Of a DNA stretch of 6,926 bases, positions 1-5,820 are shown in pieces; position 1 is the first letter of the stretch, and each line of letters begins with the position of its first letter. The notes under the pieces are model-generated. The model made no database searches and was not told the origin of the DNA. It saw nothing but the letters and a program-made list of their open reading frames with translations. Origin of the DNA: Acetobacteraceae bacterium (GTDB lineage: Bacteria > Pseudomonadota > Alphaproteobacteria > Acetobacterales > Acetobacteraceae); contig CANJOG010000103.1 of the NCBI GenBank assembly GCA_947475475.1, positions 1 to 6,926 on the forward strand, read 5' to 3'. Both the position numbers and the translations under genes were made by a program.

Positions 1-765
1 CCACTCCAGCCGGGCCGGTGCGTTGGCGCCATACCACTGGCCGAGACATTCCCGTGCCACGGGAGCGCCAAGCGGCACGCCGTCATTGACCCAGTCCTCC
101 AGCGCCACAAACAGCCGGGCGCGGTCACTCTCCTGGTCCATGCCGGCGAAGGCGCGGTATTTGTCCGGCACGGCGCCCGGTTCCAGCAGGGCGAACAGGG
201 TCTGCAAGGCGTCGATCGGCAGTGTGGAGGTCGCGGCCATCAGCGGCTCGAAGAGCGGCAGCATGGCGGCAACTGATTTCGCCCGCGCCGCATCCTCGGC
301 GTGGAAATCCCAGGGCGTGGCCAGCAGCGCCAGGGCGCGCACCAGGTCTGGCCGGCGCAGGGCGGCGGCGAGTGCGAGCATCCCGCCCATGCAATATCCC
401 GCCAGCGTCACTTTTTGCCCGACAGCGGCAATGGCGCGTTCTAGCCGCCCGGCGATGTAGTCGGTCAGCGTGAAGCGCCGCTCGATTGGCCCCGGCCAGC
501 CCCAGTCCAGCAGCAGCGGCCGCAAGCCGCTCGCCGCCATGAAGCGGACCACGGAATTGCCCTCGGCGAGATCGAGCACGGTGGCGCGGTTGATCAGGCT
601 GGGGACGAAGAGCACCGGTGGGGCGTCACTGCCCGGCGCATAGTCGAGCAGGCGGGTCTCCTCCTCGCTCCACAGCACCGGCGGGTCGGACAGGGCGCGG
701 TGATAGGGGTGGCGGCGATAGGCGGCGATACCGGCGATCAGTGCCGCGTCAGGCAGGATTCCCAT
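1..765 (-). CDS. PhaC-like polyhydroxyalkanoate synthase (class III-like alpha/beta hydrolase), C-terminus cut off
   Basis: Probable PHA synthase catalytic subunit, which polymerises 3-hydroxyacyl-CoA into storage polyester at the granule surface. The first 255 codons are present, and the gene continues past the left edge. Visible features are the strand-turn motif LLLDWGWPGP (about residues 85-94), a following TDYIAGRLERAI helix, and the lipase-like box GYCMGG (123-128). The nucleophile is cysteine (C125) rather than serine, as in PHA synthases; LLATPWDFH follows. In class III PhaC (Allochromatium) the cysteine is near residue 149, so the N-terminus here is short, which argues against class I/II enzymes with their long N-terminal domain. 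The catalytic Asp and His lie beyond the window. The start is the ATG at 765, inside the 3' end of the upstream PhaE-like gene (17-bp overlap, translational coupling likely). A PhaC-like hydrolase without polymerase activity cannot be excluded. Confidence 0.8.
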   Translation of the reverse strand, partial: MGILPDAALIAGIAAYRRHPYHRALSDPPVLWSEEETRLLDYAPGSDAPPVLFVPSLINRATVLDLAEGNSVVRFMAASGLRPLLLDWGWPGPIERRFTLTDYIAGRLERAIAAVGQKVTLAGYCMGGMLALAAALRRPDLVRALALLATPWDFHAEDAARAKSVAAMLPLFEPLMAATSTLPIDALQTLFALLEPGAVPDKYRAFAGMDQESDRARLFVALEDWVNDGVPLGAPVARECLGQWYGANAPARLEW

Positions 766-1201
766 CGTCGCGGCGGGATTCCAGCCCGGCGATGCGCCGT
801 TCGAGGTCGCAGATGCGAAGGGAAAGAGCGCGGAGAGCATCGTCGCTCCCGGCTGAAGGCCCCGAAGACCCTGGTCCATGGCCAGATGCAGCATCAGAGG
901 CCGCGGGCCGCGACGTGGCGGGGGGGGCGTCATTTCCTGAGCCTCGTTGTGCCGCCATCATGGCGCCCAGTGCCGCCAGCACGGCCTGTCCGGAATGTGA
1001 CCAGGCATCGAGGGCTACCTGGACTTGCTCGCGAAATTCGCGGTCTCCGGCCATGCCGGCCAGTTCGCTTTGCCAGAGCGTCATCCAGTCGCTGAACCAG
1101 GCGAGCGGCTCGGTCTGCGTGTCCCCTGGCCGGTCGGCCATGGGTGGGGCAGGCCGCGCCCGATCTGTCCCCGGCCTGCCATCCTGATCCGCCGGCGTCA
1201 T
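749..1201 (-). CDS. Small PhaE-like / phasin-like PHA synthase partner protein
   Basis: Protein of 150 residues with no sharp family motif. It has a proline-rich, charged N-terminus (1-32) and a Trp-rich amphipathic helical segment (about 33-86, with W35, W39, W43 and W67). A low-complexity Ala/Gly/Ser/Pro linker follows (87-119), then a C-terminal heptad-like helix DDALRALSLRICDLERRIAG (120-139). Helical body, disordered linker and C-terminal coiled coil resemble PhaE, the non-catalytic subunit of class III PHA synthase, and its place directly before a PhaC-like gene fits. This assignment is inference from context. The ATG at 1201 has GGAG about 10 nt upstream. A GTG at 1252 would add 17 residues but would put the direct repeat inside the gene. 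An ATG at 1141 is a third option. It is divergent from phaR and probably shares its regulatory region. Confidence 0.6.
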   Translation of the reverse strand: MTPADQDGRPGTDRARPAPPMADRPGDTQTEPLAWFSDWMTLWQSELAGMAGDREFREQVQVALDAWSHSGQAVLAALGAMMAAQRGSGNDAPPATSRPAASDAASGHGPGSSGPSAGSDDALRALSLRICDLERRIAGLESRRDDGNPA

Positions 1202-1226
1202 GCCGTCCCCGCTCCATTGTCCCCGC

Positions 1227-1254
1227 GCCGATACCACTCGTGCCGATACCACTC
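1227..1254. repeat. Direct repeat, 13 bp twice at 15-bp period, upstream of the PhaE-like gene
   Basis: The 13-mer GCCGATACCACTC occurs at 1227-1239 and again, identical, at 1242-1254, separated by GT. It lies 26-53 bp upstream of the chosen start of the PhaE-like gene, so it falls in the leader or promoter of that minus-strand operon. It may be a recent slippage duplication or a two-site operator; the 15-bp period does not match a DNA helical turn. Confidence 0.7.
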
Positions 1255-1301
1255 ACCCAAGCCAGAACCCAGCCCGCCGCCGGACCAAACCTGGAGAAAC
1301 T

Positions 1302-1340
1302 CTCCCCGTTTCGCCCTGCGGCGCCAAGAAATGGGGGGAG
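1302..1340. other. Imperfect inverted repeat / hairpin between the PhaE-like gene and phaR
   Basis: CTCCCC (1302-1307) can pair with GGGGAG (1335-1340), and TTTC (1309-1312) with GAAA (1328-1331), allowing one G-U pair and a small bulge. The loop is GC-rich. No T-run follows on either strand, so a terminator is unlikely. A structured leader of phaR or of the divergent operon is possible. A smaller perfect hairpin, GGAGA-AAC-TCTCC (1293-1305), overlaps it. Confidence 0.35.
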
Positions 1341-1350
1341 TCGCGGAAAT

Positions 1351-1377
1351 TGCAACAGCATGTTATTGTGCAGTGCA
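1351..1377. promoter_or_regulatory. Putative PhaR operator: two TGC/GCA boxes
   Basis: Two adjacent boxes lie about 72-98 bp before the phaR start. Box 1 is TGCAACAGCA (1351-1360), of the form TGC-N4-GCA. Box 2, read on the minus strand, is TGCACTGCACAA (1366-1377). It fits every position of the TGCRNYGCASMA consensus that I recall for rhizobial PhaR, and contains the palindrome TGCA-G-TGCA. PhaR proteins of Paracoccus and Bradyrhizobium bind such sites near phaP and their own gene. The position between divergent phaR and the synthase pair suggests autoregulation and control of both directions. No convincing -35/-10 pair was found. Confidence 0.6.
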
Positions 1378-1448
1378 ATCAGTGCCTCAATGCGGGTCGG
1401 CCCACCACACGGGCCAGCCCTTAACTCAGGCAGGTCCAAGGAACGCCG

Positions 1449-2123
1449 ATGTCTCGTCCAGAGCCTCAGCCGGCAGAAAAGCCCAACCTGCCGCCCGTCG
1501 TCGTCAAGAAATACGCCAATCGGCGGCTCTATAACACGGAAAGCTCCACCTACATCACGCTCGAGAACCTGGCGGAGATGGTCCGGGCCGGACGTGATTT
1601 CGTGGTCTATGACGCCAAGACCGGAGAGGACATCACCCGCTCCGTGCTCACGCAGATCATCGTCGATGAGGAAAACAAGGGTCGCGCCCTGTTGCCGACG
1701 AATTTCCTGCGCCAGCTCATCGGCTTCTATGGCGATTCGATGCAGGGCTTGGTGCCGGAATATCTGGAACAAGCGATGACCAGCTTTGCGCATCAGCAGG
1801 AGCAGATGCGCCTGGCGATGCAGAACACCATGCAATCGACCATCGGCAATCTGTTCCCCTTCGGCGGCGTCGATCAGCTCGGCAAACAGAACATGGCAAT
1901 GATGGAACGCGCCATGAGCCTGTTCAGCCCCTTTGGCCGCGGCCAGGAAGAGGGCGAATCGGCGCAGCCGGATGCGGGCTCGCCCGCTCAGCCGGCCGCC
2001 GTGGCGCCGGGTGACGTGTCCTCCTCGGGCGACGTTTCCGCTCTGCGCGGGGAGATTGAGCGTTTGCGCAACGAGCTGGCGCAGGCGAAAGCCGCGCCGG
2101 AGCCGAAGAAGGCGCAAGGCTGA
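1449..2123 (+). CDS. phaR: PhaR, polyhydroxyalkanoate synthesis repressor
   Basis: DNA-binding repressor that senses PHA. It represses phasin genes and its own gene when no granules exist, and is titrated onto nascent polymer. The N-terminal PHB/PHA accumulation regulator domain is unmistakable: KKYANRRLYNT (20-30), then TYITLENLAEMV, and IIVDEE (about 70-75). It is followed by the PHB_acc-type segment around LLPTNFLRQLIGFYGDSMQG (82-101) and a Met/Gln-rich helix (about 105-140). The C-terminus is an Ala/Pro linker and a short coiled coil (SALRGEIERLRNELAQAKAA). At 224 residues it is slightly longer than the usual 190-200, because of the linker. The ATG start has AAGGAA at 1438-1443. Upstream boxes at 1351-1377 fit autoregulation. 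No phaA, phaB or phasin gene is visible, but a PhaC-like synthase is divergently transcribed. Confidence 0.95.
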   Translation: MSRPEPQPAEKPNLPPVVVKKYANRRLYNTESSTYITLENLAEMVRAGRDFVVYDAKTGEDITRSVLTQIIVDEENKGRALLPTNFLRQLIGFYGDSMQGLVPEYLEQAMTSFAHQQEQMRLAMQNTMQSTIGNLFPFGGVDQLGKQNMAMMERAMSLFSPFGRGQEEGESAQPDAGSPAQPAAVAPGDVSSSGDVSALRGEIERLRNELAQAKAAPEPKKAQG

Positions 2124-2190
2124 GACCAGCCTGACGGTTGGCATTCTCGCGCGTCTGTTTCCTCCCGTGCGTGACGGCCTGAGCCGACGT

Positions 2191-2220
2191 GCCTGTTCTC
2201 TGCGCGCCTGTTCTCTGCGC
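2191..2220. repeat. Exact 15-bp tandem duplication
   Basis: GCCTGTTCTCTGCGC occurs at 2191-2205 and again, identical, at 2206-2220, with no spacer. It lies about 70 bp downstream of the phaR stop in non-coding DNA. Perfect identity suggests a recent slippage duplication. No function is evident. Confidence 0.85.
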
Positions 2221-2262
2221 TCCGGCGGGAAGTCAGACCATGTGTGTCGGGCAGACTGCGAT

Positions 2263-2298
2263 CCGCTGGTTTAAATGAGCGCTGTCGCCAGCGGTTTT
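2263..2298 (+). terminator. Possible terminator downstream of phaR
   Basis: CCGCTGG (2263-2269) pairs perfectly with CCAGCGG (2288-2294), followed by TTTT (2295-2298). The 18-nt loop is long, though it contains the palindrome AGCGCT, and the T-run is short. This is a weak intrinsic-terminator candidate about 140 bp after the phaR stop. Confidence 0.35.
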
Positions 2299-2490
2299 GG
2301 CCAGTAGCCCCGGTTCCTCGGCGCCAGTTCTGTCACCTTCCATCTTATTCCATTGCAGCGCAGATGAATCTTGTCCCCAGCGGGGTTTACCGCCAGCGCC
2401 ACGATTGCGCCTGATCAGATCGCGGACTCCTTCAACCCGGAGCGAGATTGCTCAGCTGAACGGCAATTTTCGGGTGGCGGGTTGGCTTAG

Positions 2491-2550
2491 GCAAAAAGTA
2501 TTTAAATAAATCAAATAGTTAGAAAAATGATCTAGGCTGTTGAATATTAC
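2491..2550. promoter_or_regulatory. AT-rich tract with perfect IHF consensus (possible DNA unwinding element)
   Basis: By direct count only 14 of 60 bases are G or C (about 23%), in a window that is otherwise clearly GC-rich. The core contains GTATTTAAATAAATC. At 2509-2521 AATCAAATAGTTA matches the IHF consensus WATCAANNNNTTR at every position. AT-rich DNA with an IHF site near DnaA boxes is the usual layout of a bacterial origin, including that of Caulobacter. Alternatives are a strong promoter or a horizontally acquired scrap; a weak TTGGCT (2482-2487) could serve as a -35. Confidence 0.5.
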
Positions 2551-2661
2551 AGGAGAATGAACGATCCATGACGCAGCGCGACAATCGTGGCGGATGAAGC
2601 ACTTGCGCGGAGACGTTGTCATCGCCGGAAATCTGTGTCGCCCGATTGAATGCCCACAGAA

Positions 2662-2670
2662 TTATCCACA
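2662..2670 (+). promoter_or_regulatory. Perfect DnaA box
   Basis: TTATCCACA matches the DnaA box consensus exactly and ends 3 bp before the plsC stop codon. A degenerate copy sharing the CCACA core lies 12 bp earlier (2650-2658). It sits about 110 bp from the AT-rich tract. Confidence 0.6.
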
Positions 2671-2672
2671 GG

Positions 2673-3374
2673 CTAGCCTCTCGTGTCCCCGCCGATCCAG
2701 GCTTGCGTCATGGCGCTCAGCAAGGCCTCGCGCCCGATGGTGGGGTCAAGCGGTTTGTGGATAACCAGATGCGCCGTCCCTGGCCGCTTGAGGAAGGCCC
2801 GGCGGCCCCAGACCAGGCCTGAATCGGTGCCGACCGGTATGATCGGCGTGGCCGTCCGTGCCGCCAGAGCCGCCACGCCTGGATGCGGCGGAAGGATCGT
2901 GCCGGCGGGCGCGCGAGTGCCCTCGGGGAAGATGATGACCTGCCGCCCCTCGGCGAGGGCGCGGGCGCCGTCGATAAGCAGATGACGAAGCGCGCGCGCG
3001 CCGCCCTGGCGGTCCAGCACCACCTGCCCGGCCGGACGGAGCAGCGGGCCAAAGAGCGGGATGCGGGTCAGTTCCTTCTTCAGCACATAGGCCGGGCGCG
3101 GCAGCAGGGTCAGCCAGACCACCGTATCGAGTGCGGATTGATGCTGGGAGGCGATCAATGCCGGGCCGGCATGGGGCAGGAATTCGGCCCCACTCAATTC
3201 CACCCTGATACAGCAAATGGTGCGCAGCCCCGCCAGCATCCACCTGCCCCAGCAGCGCGCGAGGGCGAGTGAGTGGTCCGGAGCGAAGGCTCGCACCGCC
3301 AGGCCGGCCATGCCGAGAACGAAGGTGAGGCCGACGAAATAGATGTTGAACAAGAGGGATCGCAGGAAGGTCAC
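2673..3374 (-). CDS. plsC: PlsC-type 1-acyl-sn-glycerol-3-phosphate acyltransferase
   Basis: Membrane acyltransferase, probably converting lysophosphatidic acid to phosphatidic acid in phospholipid synthesis. At 233 residues it has normal family length. A hydrophobic N-terminus (about 7-30) forms a membrane anchor. Motif I is HQSALD (H78 and D83 of HX4D), and LKKELTRIPLFGPLLRPAG (98-116) leads to motif II-like VVLDRQ. Motif III is FPEGTR (149-154), and motif IV-like IIPVGTDSG follows. The start is GTG at 3374, which overlaps the ydcF stop as GTGA (4 bp). The frame is open upstream to 3632, but that part lacks membrane-protein character and is antisense-like within ydcF, so it was rejected. 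It is the last gene of the ftsE-ftsX-ydcF-plsC operon. Acyl transfer to another acceptor, such as an ornithine lipid, cannot be excluded. Confidence 0.9.
   Translation of the reverse strand: MTFLRSLLFNIYFVGLTFVLGMAGLAVRAFAPDHSLALARCWGRWMLAGLRTICCIRVELSGAEFLPHAGPALIASQHQSALDTVVWLTLLPRPAYVLKKELTRIPLFGPLLRPAGQVVLDRQGGARALRHLLIDGARALAEGRQVIIFPEGTRAPAGTILPPHPGVAALAARTATPIIPVGTDSGLVWGRRAFLKRPGTAHLVIHKPLDPTIGREALLSAMTQAWIGGDTRG
2756..2764 (-). promoter_or_regulatory. Second perfect DnaA box, inverted, inside plsC
   Basis: TGTGGATAA is the exact reverse complement of TTATCCACA and lies 94 bp from the first box in opposite orientation. It falls inside the plsC coding sequence, where it encodes part of LVIHK, so it could be coincidental. 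The pairing with the first box argues otherwise. Confidence 0.45.
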
Positions 3375-4006
3375 GTGGCGCCTCTTCCGCGCTGGGGGAG
3401 GCTGGGGATGATTCGGCTGAGGCCGAGTTCGACCCCCAGCCATTTGGTATATTCGACGGCGATCAGCCGCGCTGTTCCAGTATCCAGCCCGCCGCGCAAT
3501 GCCGGCGGGGTCACCGCGGCCGCGAACAGGGTGGCTTGGGGCAGTTGGGCGCGCAACTCGGCCAAGGCGCGGGGCATGTGATAGGCGGCCGTCACCACGA
3601 TCAGCGAATGGATATCGTGAGTTCGTACCCATTCGGCGGTCTCGACCGCATTGCCATGGGTGCTGGTGGCTTCATGGCCAAGCGTGACCTTTTCCGCCAG
3701 AGGCCCTGGATCGAGCTTGGCCCGTCTTGCCATCTCTCTCAGTTCGGTGGCCGGTGCGACGCCCGAGACCAGCAGGCGCGGCGCGCGCCCTTCGCCCAGC
3801 AGGCGCAGCGCGGTATCGACTCGTTCCGCCCCGCCGGTCAGGGCAACGATCCCGTCGGCCCGCGGCGGCAGCGCCTCCTCGTGATTAACCCGGAGCAGGA
3901 AGACGATCAGCCCCGCCCCCCAGCCAAGCGCCAGCGCCAGGAGCAGCACCGCCGCGCCCGCGATCCAGCGCCGCGGGCCAGTTCGTCCAACCCTGGCCAG
4001 TGTCAT
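3371..4006 (-). CDS. YdcF family (DUF218) membrane-anchored protein
   Basis: Protein of 211 residues with one N-terminal membrane segment (about 14-37, Leu/Ala-rich) and a DUF218 domain facing the periplasm. DUF218 signatures are DGIVALTGG (51-59), LLVSGV (78-83), HEATSTHGNAVETAEW (111-126) and IVVTAAYHMPRA (136-147). The family includes SanA, ElyC and YdcF. ElyC and SanA affect envelope integrity and peptidoglycan or lipid-carrier metabolism in Enterobacteria, but the biochemical activity of most members is unknown. The ATG overlaps the ftsX stop as ATGA, and the stop overlaps the plsC start, so it is translated from the same message. Position between FtsEX and an acyltransferase suggests an envelope role. 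No lipobox or export-cleavage site is obvious. Confidence 0.88.
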   Translation of the reverse strand: MTLARVGRTGPRRWIAGAAVLLLALALGWGAGLIVFLLRVNHEEALPPRADGIVALTGGAERVDTALRLLGEGRAPRLLVSGVAPATELREMARRAKLDPGPLAEKVTLGHEATSTHGNAVETAEWVRTHDIHSLIVVTAAYHMPRALAELRAQLPQATLFAAAVTPPALRGGLDTGTARLIAVEYTKWLGVELGLSRIIPSLPQRGRGAT

Positions 4007-4965
4007 GGCAGACGCCTGAGCCAGCTCCGCACGGTCACCTGTGCCGTGATCCAGCCAATGGCGGCGGAGACGAGGGGGAGGCAGGGCAGGGCGATCCAGA
4101 TTCCGATCGGCACGGCCGCGAGAATGCCATCCTCACCCTCCACCCAGGTGGCGAAAGGCGCGGCGAGCCCAGCGAGCCCCAGCATGACCGGCAGCGAGAT
4201 GGCCGCGCCGAGCAGGCCCCCATAGCCGGCCAGCGTGGTCACGCGGCTGGCGAAGCGATTGGCAATAAACGAATCGGTCGCGCCCAGACCATGCACGATT
4301 TCGATCGCATCACGCCGCGCGGCGAGGCCGGCGCGGGTTGCCACCGCAATCACGGCGACAGCGATGGCGAGCACAATCAGGAAGGCGATGGCCGCGCATG
4401 CCTGGAGCGAGCGGGCCAGCGAGGTCAGGCGCTGCACCCAGAAGCCATGGCTCTCCACCATTGTCCCAGGCGCGACCGCGGCAAGCTGGGTGGTCAGGGT
4501 CTGCATGGGCGGCGGCGGGTCGCCAAGCTGGACGGCGATCACCGCCGGAATCGGCAATGCGATCGGGCCACTGGCCGCCAGATCGCCGAGCCAGGGCTTG
4601 AGCATCTCGTCGAGCACGGCACGCGGCAGGGCGCTGGCACTGGCCACACCCTCGATGCCGCGCAGAACTGACAGCGCCGCGTCCAGCCTGGTGCCGGCCC
4701 GGCCAATGGCGGGCTTTTCGGGCTGCGGGACCTGCACGGTCAGCGCCGCGGCCGCGCCCTTTTGCCAATGCGCGGCCAGGCTGGCCGCGGCTATGGCGCC
4801 GGCGATGGTGAGCGCGGCGAGGAAGGCCATGGCGCCGACCAACAGGGGCAGCAGCCGGTCCGCCAAAGCCCGCTTGAGGCCGAGATCGTCGAAGCGGCGC
4901 GGGCGCAGGCTGCGGCGTGAGGCCGGGCGGGAAGGGCCAGGGCGTGTCGTTGAGGGGCTAGCCAT
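4003..4965 (-). CDS. ftsX: FtsX, cell-division ABC transporter-like permease
   Basis: Membrane partner of FtsE. The complex relays cytoplasmic division signals to periplasmic peptidoglycan hydrolysis rather than transporting a substrate. The 320 residues show an FtsX layout. A basic Pro/Arg-rich cytoplasmic N-terminus (1-38) precedes TM1 (about 39-63), a periplasmic domain (about 64-187) and TM2 (about 189-209). A conserved cytoplasmic segment follows with DAIEIVHGLGATDSFIA (218-234), then TM3 (about 243-268) and TM4 (about 285-307). The IxxxHGLGATxxFI segment is characteristic of FtsX. The ATG at 4965 overlaps the ftsE stop by 8 bp; the frame is open to 5034, but there only the ftsE C-terminus is being read. 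Translational coupling with ftsE is likely, since no strong ribosome binding site is seen. Confidence 0.92.
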   Translation of the reverse strand: MASPSTTRPGPSRPASRRSLRPRRFDDLGLKRALADRLLPLLVGAMAFLAALTIAGAIAAASLAAHWQKGAAAALTVQVPQPEKPAIGRAGTRLDAALSVLRGIEGVASASALPRAVLDEMLKPWLGDLAASGPIALPIPAVIAVQLGDPPPPMQTLTTQLAAVAPGTMVESHGFWVQRLTSLARSLQACAAIAFLIVLAIAVAVIAVATRAGLAARRDAIEIVHGLGATDSFIANRFASRVTTLAGYGGLLGAAISLPVMLGLAGLAAPFATWVEGEDGILAAVPIGIWIALPCLPLVSAAIGWITAQVTVRSWLRRLP

Positions 4966-5632
4966 CCTCGGCCACCAGCCTGCCATGTTGCAGGTGCAGG
5001 GCGGGAGCCGGGTGGCGCGAGACAAGTCCGTCATTATGGGTAGCGACCACTACCGTGGCGCCGAGCCGGTTCATCTCCTTCAGCAACTGCATCAGCCGCT
5101 CGGCCTGACCCTCGTCGAGATTGCCGGTCGGCTCATCGGCCAGCAGCAGATGCGGGCGCACGATCACGGCACGGGCGATGGCGACTCGTTGTTGCTCGCC
5201 CCCTGAGAGCTGGGCGGGGCGGGCATCCATGCGCCGGTGCAGGCCGACCCAGCGGAGCATTTCCTCGACATCGGCGCGGATCTGCCCTTCCGGTCGCCCG
5301 GCAATGCGCAACGGCAGAGCGACATTGTCATAGGCGGAGAGATGCGGCAGCAGGCGGAAATCCTGGAACACGACGCCAACGCGGCGGCGCAGCCGGGCCA
5401 GGTCCTGGCGTCCGGCGCCGCCGACATCGATGCCCAGCATGGAGAGCCGGCCGCGAGTCGGGCGGGCGGCGAGATAGAGCAGGCGGAGCAGGCTGGTCTT
5501 GCCGGCGCCGGACGGGCCGAGCAGCCAGCGAAAGCCGCCCTTCGGGATGTGGAAATTCAGGTCATGCAGCACCGGGACGGGGGGCTGACCCTCGCCGCCA
5601 TAGCTCAGCCCGACATTTTCGGAACGCACCAT
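4958..5632 (-). CDS. ftsE: FtsE, cell-division ATP-binding protein
   Basis: ABC-type ATPase that drives FtsX, 224 residues as is usual for FtsE. Walker A is GPSGAGKT (39-46), Q-loop VFQDFRLLPH with Q90, signature LSGGEQQR (141-148), Walker B LLLADEPTGNLD (D165, E166) and H-loop H198 in VVVATHN. The VFQDFRLLPH stretch is typical of FtsE and separates it from LolD/MacB-type ATPases, whose genes encode a similar core; ftsX directly downstream confirms the choice. The ATG at 5632 has no clear Shine-Dalgarno sequence. It is the first gene of the four-gene minus-strand operon, so its promoter should lie in the 188-bp divergent gap, where I could not pick a -35/-10 pair with confidence. Confidence 0.95.
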   Translation of the reverse strand: MVRSENVGLSYGGEGQPPVPVLHDLNFHIPKGGFRWLLGPSGAGKTSLLRLLYLAARPTRGRLSMLGIDVGGAGRQDLARLRRRVGVVFQDFRLLPHLSAYDNVALPLRIAGRPEGQIRADVEEMLRWVGLHRRMDARPAQLSGGEQQRVAIARAVIVRPHLLLADEPTGNLDEGQAERLMQLLKEMNRLGATVVVATHNDGLVSRHPAPALHLQHGRLVAEDG

Positions 5633-5674
5633 GGGCGCAAACTATGCGCGGAAGGTGGAGTCACGCCAGCCACC

Positions 5675-5712
5675 CCCGACCGATAGGTATCCAACCGGGG
5701 GGTATGGTCGGG
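5675..5712. promoter_or_regulatory. Inverted repeat in the ftsE / zinc-ribbon divergent gap
   Basis: CCCGACC (5675-5681) and GGTCGGG (5706-5712) are perfect 7-bp inverted arms with a 24-bp spacer. The spacer holds an additional GGTAT at 5686-5690, repeated directly at 5701-5705. It lies 43-80 bp upstream of ftsE and about 110 bp upstream of the zinc-ribbon gene, so an operator for either direction is possible. The rest of the 188-bp gap (5633-5820) shows nothing I can name. Confidence 0.3.
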
Positions 5713-5820
5713 AATTTATGACGTTTCAGGCGTTCACCAGTTGTACATGGCGATCGGCTATATCGGTTAGGCTAAGTAACGCCATTGCCTCTCGGGCGCG
5801 CCTCGGCGAGGATGGGAAAA

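Larger units (their letters stand above)
2124..2672. other. Long gene-free gap between convergent genes (possible DnaA/origin region)
   Basis: This 549-bp stretch between the 3' ends of phaR and plsC has no ORF with recognisable protein character. Open frames here are short, start at TTG and match no family I know. It holds an exact 15-bp tandem repeat, a possible terminator, an AT-rich tract with an IHF-type site and a perfect DnaA box; these are listed separately. GATC occurs five times between 2260 and 2566, and again at 2694. No tRNA, IS end or CRISPR was seen. A convergent gap needs no promoter for its neighbours, so its length and composition are notable. Confidence 0.6.

Noticed and set aside
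1350..1426. phaR promoter with -35 TTGCAA (1350-1355) or -10 TTAACT (1421-1426)
   Set aside because: Neither has an acceptable partner hexamer at 16-18 bp spacing. TTGCAA is better explained as part of a PhaR box.
930..2144. Long minus-strand open frame (404 codons) opposite phaR and over the PhaE-like gene
   Set aside because: It is antisense to the clearly recognisable phaR. Its His/Arg/Leu-rich translation shows no family motif, and GC-rich DNA commonly gives such open shadows.
2124..2145. Small hairpin AGGCT-GAGACC-AGCCT (2117-2132) at the phaR stop as a terminator
   Set aside because: The stem is only 5 bp, it overlaps the stop codon and no T-run follows. The hairpin at 2263-2298 is the better candidate, though still weak.
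2297..2509. 70-codon plus-strand frame in the phaR-plsC gap
   Set aside because: It starts at TTG without a ribosome binding site, has no recognisable similarity, and runs into the AT-rich tract. It is treated as non-coding.
3375..3632. N-terminal extension of plsC by 86 codons
   Set aside because: The extra residues are Arg/Pro-rich, lie wholly inside ydcF, and would precede the membrane anchor. The GTGA overlap at 3371-3374 gives a normal-length protein.
4235..5206. Plus-strand open frame of 323 codons opposite ftsX and the end of ftsE
   Set aside because: It is the shadow of well-supported genes. Its Ala/Arg/Ser-rich translation lacks domains, and no ribosome binding site stands out.
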